Positions 25,422 to 32,168 of a stretch of DNA of 32,168 nucleotides are shown here, piece after piece. How positions within the stretch are numbered: the first letter of the stretch is position 1; each line of letters starts with the position of its first letter. Where the stretch lies: positions 1-32,168 of the forward strand of contig JABIUG010000356.1 of assembly GCA_018700655.1 (NCBI GenBank), given 5' to 3'. The stretch comes from Rhodospirillaceae bacterium (GTDB taxonomy: Bacteria > Pseudomonadota > Alphaproteobacteria > SP197). A program made the translations under genes and the position numbers. The notes below the pieces were generated by a model. That model saw only the letters and a list, made by a program, of their open reading frames with translations, ran no database searches and had not been told where the DNA came from.

Positions 25422-26011
25422 TGCGCGATCGTCATGTCGTCGTAATGGCCCGAAGGCCCGAGCACGGCAAGGTCAAGACACGTCTTGCCGATGCGCTCGG
25501 CCCGGATGCGGCGCTTTCCTTCTATGCGAGCACCTTGCGTCGCACGCTCAAGCGCCTTGGCGATGATCCCCGCTGGTCGACGGTGATCGCGGCGACACCG
25601 CCATCGGCCGCGCGCCATCCCGGCAGGTGGACCAGGGGCTTGCCGGTTTTTGCCCAGGAAGAGGGTGATCTGGGCCAACGCATGCAGGGCGCGTTTGATG
25701 CCATGCCGGCGGGGCCGGTGGTAATCGTGGGAAGCGACATTCCCGATCTCTCGGCGCGCCATGTCGCACGCGCCTTCCGGGCGCTGGAGCGTCACGACGC
25801 CGTGTTCGGCCCGTCTGATGATGGTGGCTACTGGCTGGTTGGCATTGCCCGCTCGCTGCGTGCCAGCGAGATTTTTGGCCCGGTGCGCTGGTCGACACGC
25901 CACGCGCTTGCCGACACCCTTCAGGGACTCCCCGAAGGTGCCCGCGTCGCCACGCTCGAGACCCTGGCCGATATCGACACGGTCGATGATCTCAGGCGAT
26001 TGCGCGCATGA
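25418..26011 (+). CDS. TIGR04282-family glycosyltransferase-like protein (rSAM/selenodomain-associated transferase 1, DUF2064)
   Basis: The 197-residue protein has the family pattern VVVMARRPEHGKVKTRLADALG at the N-terminus, then FAQEEGDLGQRMQGAF, the IVGSDIPDLSARHVARAF strand and FGPSDDGGYWLVGI. This is a nucleotidyltransferase-like GT-A fold that usually occurs beside TIGR04283, as here. The start overlaps the upstream stop (ATGATG), so the two are translationally coupled and probably work together on one glycosylated product. The product and acceptor are unknown. The MFS gene follows 13 bases later. Confidence 0.87.
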   Translation: MMRDRHVVVMARRPEHGKVKTRLADALGPDAALSFYASTLRRTLKRLGDDPRWSTVIAATPPSAARHPGRWTRGLPVFAQEEGDLGQRMQGAFDAMPAGPVVIVGSDIPDLSARHVARAFRALERHDAVFGPSDDGGYWLVGIARSLRASEIFGPVRWSTRHALADTLQGLPEGARVATLETLADIDTVDDLRRLRA

Positions 26012-26024
26012 ACCGGGTGGCCTG

Positions 26025-27272
26025 ATGAGCAAACCGGTGGCGGTCGATGGCGCAGCCGATGGCCTGGCGGCCTGGCGTGTTGCCCTTGCCTCGCTCCTGA
26101 TTGTCTTCTGCGGCATGGGGATCGAATACCTGCTGTGGACCAGCGTGAAGACGATCTCCGACGATATGGACTGGTCGCGCGGCACGACGTCGGCGGCCTA
26201 TGCGCTGGAAATGATCGGCACCGGTGTCGGCGGCATCCTGATGGGCCGGCTTTGCGATAAAATCGGTGCGCTGCCCGTGGTGTTGATCGGCGCCATGATG
26301 ATTCCGGCCGGTGCGTTGACGCTGACCCATGTCACGCAACCCTGGCAGTTCTGCCTGGTCTTCGGGTTGATGATCGGCTTCCTTGGCAATGCGACCCTGT
26401 TCGCACCGCTGATTACGACGGCGACGCGATGGTTCGAGCGTTATCGTGGTCTCGCGGTCGCTGTCGTGGCCTCTGGCCAGGGGCTTGCGGGTTTCATCTG
26501 GCCCACGGTCTTTGATGTCCTGATTGCCGATTATGGCTGGCGCGGCGCGCTTTTCATCTATGGCTGCTTTGCCATGGTCGCGATGCCGCCTCTGGTGATT
26601 CTGCTCAAGGGAAACCCGCCGGGCTGGAGCGCCATGCAGGCCGAACGTGTCAGCGACGACCGTTCGGCTTTCCGGATGGGCAGCCTTTCCGAGAATGTGC
26701 CCCATGCGCTGTTATGCGCCGCGATCTTGTGTTGTTGCATCGCCATGGCCATGCCGCTGGTCCACATCGCATCGCACGCGCGCGACATCGGCTACACCAG
26801 CAGCGACGGTGCCCTGCTCCTGACCTGGATCATGGGATCGTCTTTCATCGGGCGGCTTGGCATGGGTGCTTTCGCAGATCGGATCGGCGGCTTGCAGGCC
26901 ATGCTTATCGGCTCGGGCATGCAGGCGCTTGGTATCCTGATCCTGGCGCCGTTCGACAACTTCGCCGTCCTGCTTCTGGGCGCCACGGTCTTCGGGCTCG
27001 GCTTCGGGGGGCTGGTGCCGATGTATGCGGTCGCCCTGCGATCGATCTATCCGGCCAAGGGGCTGGGCTGGCGCGTCGGTGTGATCTTCCTGTTCGGCGC
27101 GACCGGCATGGCCATGGGCGGCCAGCTTGCAGGTTCCATGTTCGACTGGACCGGGACCTACCGTTGGGCCTTCCTGATCGGTTTTGCCTTCAACGTCGTC
27201 AACCTGTTCCTGATCGTGACGGTCATGACCCTGCGCGGCAGGCCCCAGCCTCTGGTCGGCACCACAGCCTGA
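26025..27272 (+). CDS. MFS transporter, monocarboxylate-porter-like
   Basis: The 415-residue protein shows 12 hydrophobic spans in two halves with the inter-domain loop around PPGWSAMQAERVSDDRSAFRMGS. The loop between helices 2 and 3 reads GRLCDKIGALPVVLIG, the MFS motif A pattern, and the second half repeats it as GAFADRIGGLQAMLIG. The N-terminal part (WTSVKTISDDMDWSRGTTSAAYALEMIGTGVGGILMG) resembles bacterial monocarboxylate or oxalate-type MFS carriers. The track start is far upstream in the glycosyltransferase. ATG at 26025 begins the homologous part, with a weak GGGTGG site. It may share a transcript with the two glycosyltransferases. Substrate unknown. Confidence 0.88.
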   Translation: MSKPVAVDGAADGLAAWRVALASLLIVFCGMGIEYLLWTSVKTISDDMDWSRGTTSAAYALEMIGTGVGGILMGRLCDKIGALPVVLIGAMMIPAGALTLTHVTQPWQFCLVFGLMIGFLGNATLFAPLITTATRWFERYRGLAVAVVASGQGLAGFIWPTVFDVLIADYGWRGALFIYGCFAMVAMPPLVILLKGNPPGWSAMQAERVSDDRSAFRMGSLSENVPHALLCAAILCCCIAMAMPLVHIASHARDIGYTSSDGALLLTWIMGSSFIGRLGMGAFADRIGGLQAMLIGSGMQALGILILAPFDNFAVLLLGATVFGLGFGGLVPMYAVALRSIYPAKGLGWRVGVIFLFGATGMAMGGQLAGSMFDWTGTYRWAFLIGFAFNVVNLFLIVTVMTLRGRPQPLVGTTA

Positions 27273-27555
27273 GTGTCCTGTCGCTGCGCGGGCGGTTTCG
27301 AGAACCACAACGCCCCACTGGCCCAAGACTTCGACGAACTTTGGTGCCATTCGTTCCTGATCGATCTGGTGTGTACTGTCTGCGTCAAAGAAGCCTCGAA
27401 AAAAGAGGGGCACGGCAGGGGTCGGCCAGTTTGGGCAAACGAAAGGTTTTTCAGGGCTGCGGTAACGTGGTGCCTGTCTGGCCGCCAGTACCTTCCCGGG
27501 GCTTCGCGATCGATCTTGCCGGAATGGTCCGGCCAAAAGGGAGGTACGATCAGAC
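27273..27555. other. Intergenic region upstream of the ABC importer operon
   Basis: These 283 bases hold no convincing gene. A GCCGGA-ATGG-TCCGGC inverted repeat at 27518-27533 is followed at once by AAAAGGGAGG, the probable ribosome site of the binding-protein gene, and could be an operator or leader hairpin. I see no strong -35/-10 pair. Confidence 0.5.
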
Positions 27556-28545
27556 ATGGATTTCAAGAAAGTAGTACTGGGTGCTGCTGTTGGTGCAGTA
27601 GCGCTTGCTTCGGGTACGGCTGCGGTGTTGGCTGGCCATGACGACACGGTCACCGTGGCTTATTTCCTGGAGTGGCCGACGGCCAACCAGGTCGCGCAGA
27701 TCGAAAAGACCTAAGACGAAGCGATGGGTGTCGAGCTCGATTGGCGTGCCTTTGGCAACGGCAACGAGATGACCCAGGCGATGGTCTCTGGTGATGTCCA
27801 GATTGCCTACAGCCAGGGTTTCGTGCCCTTCGTCGTCGGTGTTTCCAACGGTGCGCCGCTCAAACTCGTCGGTATCGCAGTGACTTATGCCGAGAACGAT
27901 CTCTGCATCATTCGCGATGGCTCCGGCATCACGCAGGCCAATGCCACCGAACTGGAAGGCATGAAGGTCGCAACGCCGATCGGCAACGTGACCCACTACA
28001 AGCTGCTGCGCACACTCGATCACCTGGGTGTCGATGCTTCCAAGGTCGATCTCGTGCAGATGAACCCGGCCGATGCCGCCGTCGCGCTGATCCGCGGCGA
28101 TGTCGTCATGGGCTGTGCCTTTGGCGGTGCGCTTGATCGCATGAGGACCGTAGGCTCGCCCCTCATGACTGGCGCCGAACAGGAAGCGATCGGGATCAAC
28201 ACGTTCGATATCGTGACGGTGACTGAAGACTTTACCAACGAGCATCCCGACCTGGTCAGGAAGTTCATGGAAGTTACCGAAGCATCCAATGCAGCCTACG
28301 CGGCCGATTCGGCTGCGGCCCTTGGTACCATCGCCATGGCGGCAGGCATGGATGAGGACGCCACGGCAGCCATGCTGGCAGGCTTTGGCTTCCCGACGGC
28401 AGCCGATCAGATGGGCCCCAACTGGCTCGGTGGCGGTGTGCAGGCCATGACCAAGGGCGTCGCCGACGTCATGGTCGAAGCCGGCAACATGGATGCCTCG
28501 CTCGATGATTATTCGGGCTTTATCGACGACAGCTATCTGCAGTAA
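27556..28545 (+). pseudogene. TauA-like ABC transporter substrate-binding protein, interrupted by an in-frame TAA
   Basis: Reading from ATG at 27556 gives a signal peptide (MDFKKVVLGAAVGAVALASG...VLA). The mature TauA-type start VTVAYFLEWPTANQVAQIEKT follows, then TAA at 27712-27714. After the stop the same frame continues without interruption as DEAMGVELDWRAFGNGNEMTQAMVSGDVQIAYSQG through to LDDYSGFIDDSYLQ (28545). Related proteins have Tyr at this place, so a single change TAT/TAC to TAA explains it. Total length without the stop would be 329 residues, normal for the family. The track ORF from 27724 lacks the signal peptide and would not reach the periplasm. The ATPase and permease genes downstream are intact. 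It may be a recent mutation, a sequencing or assembly error, or readthrough. Confidence 0.85.
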
Positions 28546-28553
28546 GTGCAGGT

Positions 28554-28588
28554 AAGGGCGGCGGGGAAACCCGCCGCCCTTTTCGTTT
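28554..28588 (+). terminator. Intercistronic hairpin (attenuator-type) between binding-protein and ATPase genes
   Basis: AAGGGCGGCGGG (28554-28565) pairs perfectly with CCCGCCGCCCTT (28570-28581) around a GAAA tetraloop, followed by TTCGTTT. This is a strong intrinsic-terminator-like structure. Placed directly after a binding-protein gene, it would let most transcripts stop there and protect the 3' end, a usual way to make excess binding protein relative to the membrane subunits. Confidence 0.8.
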
Positions 28589-28608
28589 GAATCACGGGGG
28601 GCAAAGTC

Positions 28609-29418
28609 GTGGCTGGAATTGTGATCGACGGGCTGTCGATGGTTTATACGCTGCCTGGCGGTGGCGATGTTCATGCGCTCAACGACGTCTCGCTCGATAT
28701 CAAGCAGGGCGAGATCGTCACCGTTCTGGGCCCTTCGGGCTGCGGCAAGACGACCCTGCTCAACATCATCGCAGGATTTCTGTCGCCGACTGAAGGCGAG
28801 ATTCGTCTGGGCGACAAACCGGTTACAGGCCCCGGTGCCGAGCGTGGCATGGTGTTCCAGCAGGGCGCGCTCTTCGAATGGCTGACGGTCGAGAAGAACG
28901 TTGCCTTCGGCCCGCGCATGGCCGGAAAGCCGGCTGCCGAAACGGCAGAAAAAGTTGAATATCTCCTCGATATCGTTGGCCTGCAGGGTTTCGGAGAAAA
29001 GCCGGTTTACCAACTTTCCGGCGGCATGCAGCAGCGCGTTGCGCTGGCCCGCTGCCTTGCCAACGACCCCGATGTCATCCTGATGGACGAACCGCTGGGC
29101 GCGCTCGACGCGCTCACCCGCGAGAAGATGCAGGGCCTGGTACTGAAGCTCTGGAAGGAAACCGGCAAGACCATCCTGCTGATCACCCATTCGGTCGAAG
29201 AGGCACTCATCCTGGGCGAGCGTTTGATCGTGATGGCGCCGCGACCGGGCCGGATTGAGAAGGAGTTCAGGCTGCCCTTCCCCGATGAGGCGCTGGTCAA
29301 ACCTGCGCGCGAGGTCAAGGCCGGAGCCCAGTTCGTCGAAACCCGTGAGGAAATCCTTTCCATGATCTGGGACATGGAAGAGGAAATCATGGGCCAGTCC
29401 GACGAACCTCAGGTTTAG
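28609..29418 (+). CDS. TauB/SsuB-like ABC transporter ATP-binding protein
   Basis: The 269-residue ATPase has Walker A GPSGCGKTTLL, the Q-loop region VFQQGALFEWLTVEKNVAFG, signature LSGGMQQRVALARCLANDPDVILMDEPLGALDALTR with Walker B, and the switch His in LLITHSVEEAL. It belongs to the nitrate/sulfonate/taurine subfamily and energises uptake through the permease encoded next. The start is GTG at 28609, with a G-run (28595-28601) as ribosome site. It is slightly longer than TauB, with a charged C-terminal tail. The terminator-like hairpin lies just upstream. Confidence 0.93.
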   Translation: MAGIVIDGLSMVYTLPGGGDVHALNDVSLDIKQGEIVTVLGPSGCGKTTLLNIIAGFLSPTEGEIRLGDKPVTGPGAERGMVFQQGALFEWLTVEKNVAFGPRMAGKPAAETAEKVEYLLDIVGLQGFGEKPVYQLSGGMQQRVALARCLANDPDVILMDEPLGALDALTREKMQGLVLKLWKETGKTILLITHSVEEALILGERLIVMAPRPGRIEKEFRLPFPDEALVKPAREVKAGAQFVETREEILSMIWDMEEEIMGQSDEPQV

Positions 29419-29428
29419 GAGGCAAGAT

Positions 29429-30295
29429 ATGAGCGACAAGAAAAAACCAACCGATCTGTCGATCTGGCTAGGCCTGTCGGACAACACGTTCACGCGCCAG
29501 AAGACCGTAAAGTTCGGCGACGCCACAGCGGTCAACTCGGGCCGCTTTTATTCGATCCTGGCTGTCGTGCTCCTGTTCGCGGCTTGGATCATCGCCTCGG
29601 TCTTTAATCTGGTCGAGCCGTTTTTCTGGCCGACGATCGATGGAACCTGGGATCGTTTCATCAAGCTAGTCACGGAGGGATTCCGCAATGTGCCGCTGTG
29701 GGAGCATGTCGGCATCAGTGTCTATCGTGTGCTCTCGGGCGTGTTCTTCGGCACGCTGGTCGGCGTACCCCTGGGTTTTGCCATGGGCCTGTCACCGGTT
29801 GGGCGCGGCATCTTTGACCCCATTGTCGAGTTCATGCGCCCGATCCCCCCGCTTGCTCTGATCCCGCTGATCATCCTGTGGTTCGGGATCGACGAATTCG
29901 CCAAGATCTTCCTGCTCTTCCTGGCCTCGCTCTTCATCATGACGATCGCCGCCTGGGCCGGTGTTTCCAGTGTGCGTATCTCGAAAGTCCATGCGGCCTA
30001 TTCGCTGGGAGCCTCGAAATTCCAGATCCTGCGCCATGTCATTCTGCCCAATGCCCTGCCCGAGATTTTTACCGGTCTGCGCACCTCGATGGGTGTGTGC
30101 TGGGGCACGGTCGTCGCGGCCGAACTGGTTGCCGCCAACAAGGGGCTTGGTTCGATGATCATGATCGCCAAGAACTTCCTGCAGACTGACACGGTCGTGA
30201 TCGGCATCATCATCATCGGCCTGATCGGCTATGCCATCGAGATGCTGATGCGCCGCCTTGAGCGCTGGTTGATCCCATGGAAAGGCAAGGGCTGA
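29429..30295 (+). CDS. TauC/SsuC-like ABC transporter permease
   Basis: The 288-residue membrane protein has about six to seven spans. Its EAA-type loop contacts the ATPase (HAAYSLGASKFQILRHVILPNALPEIFTGLRTSMGVCWGTVVAAELVAANKGLG). The N-terminal part has a cytoplasmic segment of about 40 residues before the first helix. The ATG has a perfect AGGAGG site at 29417-29422 that overlaps the TAG stop of the ATPase gene. The gene ends only three bases from the convergent oxygenase gene. Substrate could be taurine, another sulfonate, or a related small organic compound; the sequence does not decide. Confidence 0.93.
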   Translation: MSDKKKPTDLSIWLGLSDNTFTRQKTVKFGDATAVNSGRFYSILAVVLLFAAWIIASVFNLVEPFFWPTIDGTWDRFIKLVTEGFRNVPLWEHVGISVYRVLSGVFFGTLVGVPLGFAMGLSPVGRGIFDPIVEFMRPIPPLALIPLIILWFGIDEFAKIFLLFLASLFIMTIAAWAGVSSVRISKVHAAYSLGASKFQILRHVILPNALPEIFTGLRTSMGVCWGTVVAAELVAANKGLGSMIMIAKNFLQTDTVVIGIIIIGLIGYAIEMLMRRLERWLIPWKGKG

Positions 30296-30298
30296 GGA

Positions 30299-31138
30299 TC
30301 AGTTCGACAGATTTTTTCCATCGCTGATGCGGCGGAACCAGTGGAGCGGCTGGCGCGGTGCTGCGGCATCGACGTTGGGAGCACCCCGACCTGTCTCCAT
30401 ATCACCGAGATCGACCGTGCGGACCTCGATGCTGTAGCGCATCAATCCGGTCTGGTTTGGCACACTGGCATGCAGGTGGGCACCTGAGAATGCCAGGATC
30501 TCACCAGGAGCAATGACCACAGGGACCGGTTCCCTGAGGGTTTGAGGCTCGGTCACCACTGGCACTACGGGGTAATCGGTTTGCCCGTTTTTCCGGCTCG
30601 CGATCAGAGCATCGTAGTCCCAAGCGGCACTTGTGTTGGCGACGGGCCGGTCGAACAGGTCCGGCCACATGGCGATGGTTCGCCCGACATCGATGTCGAA
30701 GATCGGGGCCCACCAGTTGACCTGGGCCTGGACGTTGGAACCCCAGCTGTCGCGGTGAGGATCAAGCGTCATCAGGGCTGCGCGGTCGTGAGGATCATCC
30801 GAACTCTGGATGCGCAGACGAAGGCGATCACGATGAGTCGTAACCGGATCGCAGCCCAACGCGACGAGGACCTGGTCGAGCAGGTCATTCCAGAGAGGTT
30901 CCCTGGCCGCCCGGTGAAACAGCGCCTGCGTTCGTTCGTGAAGTTCGTCGGCTGCGATGTCACGGCAGGCTTCAAGCGGTTTGTGCGGCGCCATGGCTGC
31001 CGCAATGTCGACGCGGATGGCATCAATCAGTGCGTTCACTTCGCTGTTGTCGGAGAAGCGCAACACGGCACCGGCGAACAAAGCCTCGCGCGCGGCGAGA
31101 TCAAGCCTGGTGCAGGGTTGGAGGTGGCCCGGTGTCAT
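30299..31138 (-). CDS. Putative 2-oxoglutarate/Fe(II)-dependent oxygenase (phytanoyl-CoA dioxygenase-like)
   Basis: I do not recognise a named family with certainty. The 279-residue soluble protein has an HxD motif (His128, Asp130 in LDPHRDSWGSN), a Trp-rich strand (VQAQVNWWAPIFDID), and a distal LAFSGAHLHASVPNQTGLMRYSIEVRTV. In the last segment His223 and Arg234 have the spacing of the third iron ligand and the 2-oxoglutarate-binding Arg. This supports a double-stranded beta-helix oxygenase, perhaps acting on a carboxylate or CoA-linked substrate. Its start ATG overlaps the stop of the acyl-CoA ligase gene (ATGA), implying coupled expression and a shared pathway. The opposing transporter genes end three bases away. 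Confidence 0.6.
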   Translation of the reverse strand: MTPGHLQPCTRLDLAAREALFAGAVLRFSDNSEVNALIDAIRVDIAAAMAPHKPLEACRDIAADELHERTQALFHRAAREPLWNDLLDQVLVALGCDPVTTHRDRLRLRIQSSDDPHDRAALMTLDPHRDSWGSNVQAQVNWWAPIFDIDVGRTIAMWPDLFDRPVANTSAAWDYDALIASRKNGQTDYPVVPVVTEPQTLREPVPVVIAPGEILAFSGAHLHASVPNQTGLMRYSIEVRTVDLGDMETGRGAPNVDAAAPRQPLHWFRRISDGKNLSN

Positions 31139-32168
31139 GCGTCTTTTGGCCAGTAGCGATCCCGCAGTTCCCGGCGCAGGACCTTGTCCACGCTCGAGCG
31201 CGGAAAGCTCATGGTGAAGTCAACCGATTTGGGCACCTTGAAGGCCGCGATGTTCTCCCGGCAATAGGCGATCAGTGTTTGGGCCAGCTTGTCATCGGGT
31301 TCAAATCCGTCGTTGAGCTCGATCACGGCCTTGATCTCTTCGCTCCAGCGTTCGCTCGGCACGCCGACGCAGACGGCCTCCTTCACGGCCGGATGACTGT
31401 TCAGCACCAGGTCGATCTCGGCGGGGTAGATGTTGACGCCGCCCGAGACCACCGTGTCGGCGTTGCGCCCGGTGAGATAGAGATAACCGTCGTCATCGAC
31501 GTAACCCATGTCGCCCATGGTGAACCAGTCGCCCAGGCGATTGTCGTGGGTTTTCTTGGGCGCCTTGTAATAAACGAACTGTTCGGTTTCGGGCGCGAGC
31601 AGATAGACGGCTCCGATTGTGCCGTTGGGACAATCGCGTGTGTTGTCGCCGACGATCCGGATTTCGCCGTCCTCGACCGTCTTGCCGACCGTGCCTGGAT
31701 GCGATGCCCAGTCCCGGGGTGTGCTGTAAACCAGCGCACCTTCCGTGCCGCCGAAGAACTCGTGGAGGATCGGGCCGAGCCAGGCAATGACCTGGTTCTT
31801 GAGTTCCGCCGAGCAGGGTGCCGAGCCATGCAGCATCCAGCGCAGCGAGGAGATGTCGTAGGCGTTGCGTGTCTTTTCGGGCAGATCGAGCAGGCGCTGG
31901 AACATGACCGGCACGACATGGCTGTGGCTGATGCGGTGCTGTTCGATCAGGGCCAGAAACTGCTCAGGTTCGAAACGCTCCATCAGGACCATGCCCATGC
32001 CCTGGTTGAGCCCCCACCACAGATTCAGGCTCATCGGGGCGGCGTGGTAGAGCGGGCTGGGGTTGAGCAGGATGTCGTTGCCGGGTCGCAATCCGGCCGA
32101 CGCGGTCAGCGCAGGCAGCAGCGGGACTTTGCGTTTGTTGAGAAACTTCACGCCCTTGGGCCGGCCGG
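31135..32168 (-). CDS. AMP-dependent acyl-CoA synthetase/ligase, partial (5' end beyond right edge)
   Basis: The frame stays open to the right edge, where GRPKGVKF matches the adenylate-forming P-loop motif TSGTTGxPKG, so the true start is outside the window and the Met of the track ORF is internal. About 343 residues are seen. The later motifs are HGSAPCSAELK, FFGGTEGALVYSTP, the A7-like GDWFTMGDMGYVDDDGYLYLTGRNADTVVSGGVNIYPAEID, and the C-terminal catalytic Lys in SSVDKVLRRELRD. In that last motif the Gly usually preceding the Lys is replaced by Asp. It would activate a carboxylic acid to an acyl-CoA through an acyl-AMP. It is coupled to the oxygenase gene downstream. Substrate unknown. Confidence 0.92.
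   Translation of the reverse strand, partial: GRPKGVKFLNKRKVPLLPALTASAGLRPGNDILLNPSPLYHAAPMSLNLWWGLNQGMGMVLMERFEPEQFLALIEQHRISHSHVVPVMFQRLLDLPEKTRNAYDISSLRWMLHGSAPCSAELKNQVIAWLGPILHEFFGGTEGALVYSTPRDWASHPGTVGKTVEDGEIRIVGDNTRDCPNGTIGAVYLLAPETEQFVYYKAPKKTHDNRLGDWFTMGDMGYVDDDGYLYLTGRNADTVVSGGVNIYPAEIDLVLNSHPAVKEAVCVGVPSERWSEEIKAVIELNDGFEPDDKLAQTLIAYCRENIAAFKVPKSVDFTMSFPRSSVDKVLRRELRDRYWPKDA

Noticed and set aside
27391-27415. Possible terminator CCTC-GAAAAA-GAGG downstream of the MFS gene
   Set aside because: The stem is only four base pairs and no T-run follows, so it is too weak to support.
27712-27714. The in-frame stop as a selenocysteine or pyrrolysine codon
   Set aside because: It is TAA, while selenocysteine uses TGA and pyrrolysine TAG. 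The nearby SelA-like protein is DgaE-like, and no selB or tRNA-Sec is visible.
27550-29535. 661-residue minus-strand ORF across the ABC importer operon
   Set aside because: It is antisense to three recognisable genes with ribosome sites. The translation is His/Asp/Arg-rich and resembles no protein.
1-32168. Mobile element, prophage, CRISPR array or defence island
   Set aside because: I saw no transposase, integrase, direct-repeat array, tRNA-linked attachment site or defence-type proteins. Gene content is mostly housekeeping with uniform base composition.

Overview
The window looks like chromosomal core sequence from an alphaproteobacterium, probably Rhodospirillales-like. The DNA is GC-rich. 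The F0 operon atpI-B-E-b'-b is separate from F1 and carries two b-type subunits. Other alphaproteobacterial groupings are mutY / DUF721 / dsbA / smc, ispH-thrB-rnhA, and a glycine riboswitch ahead of gcvT-H-PA-PB. I see no insertion sequence, phage, CRISPR array, tRNA or rRNA. Most track ORFs are shadows of GC-rich genes. Several true starts are GTG or TTG.

Layout. 1-2.2 kb: the 3' end of thrC, an M16 zinc peptidase, two long hairpins, and a GNAT acetyltransferase. 2.2-6.1 kb: yqgE (-), a Prx5-type peroxiredoxin (+), and a terminator shared with the minus-strand operon ispH-thrB-rnhA. 6.2-7.0 kb: a double-CDGSH iron-sulfur protein and an unknown lipoprotein. 7.1-11.75 kb: promoter, tandem glycine riboswitch, and the gcvT-gcvH-gcvPA-gcvPB operon, closed by a hairpin facing the F0 operon. 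11.8-14.4 kb: F0 genes on the minus strand, with a strong promoter-like sequence. 14.4-20.3 kb: smc, a DsbA-like oxidoreductase and DUF721 (DciA) on minus, then mutY on plus. 20.3-24.6 kb, all minus: a PA0069-type radical SAM protein, a SelA/DgaE-like PLP enzyme, a CPA2 antiporter and rnhB. 24.7-27.3 kb: two small glycosyltransferases of the 'rSAM/selenodomain-associated' type and an MFS transporter. 27.3-30.3 kb: a TauABC-like ABC importer whose binding-protein gene has an in-frame ochre stop. 30.3-32.2 kb, minus: a putative 2OG-Fe(II) oxygenase, translationally coupled to an acyl-CoA/AMP ligase that runs off the right edge.

How the genes work together. The gcv genes encode the T, H and P proteins of glycine cleavage, under direct glycine sensing by RNA. 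The atp genes build the membrane proton channel. smc, DUF721, mutY, rnhA and rnhB are genome-maintenance functions. The radical SAM gene has a sequence matching the alphaproteobacterial LexA operator (GTTC-N7-GTTC) just upstream, which suggests SOS control. thrC and thrB belong to threonine synthesis, although they sit in separate transcription units.

Most promising leads: the LexA-type box between the radical SAM gene and the glycosyltransferase pair; the single nonsense codon in an otherwise intact transporter operon; the tandem long hairpins after the M16 gene; and the uncharacterised oxygenase-ligase pair. I did not find a clearly new multi-gene defence or mobile system here.
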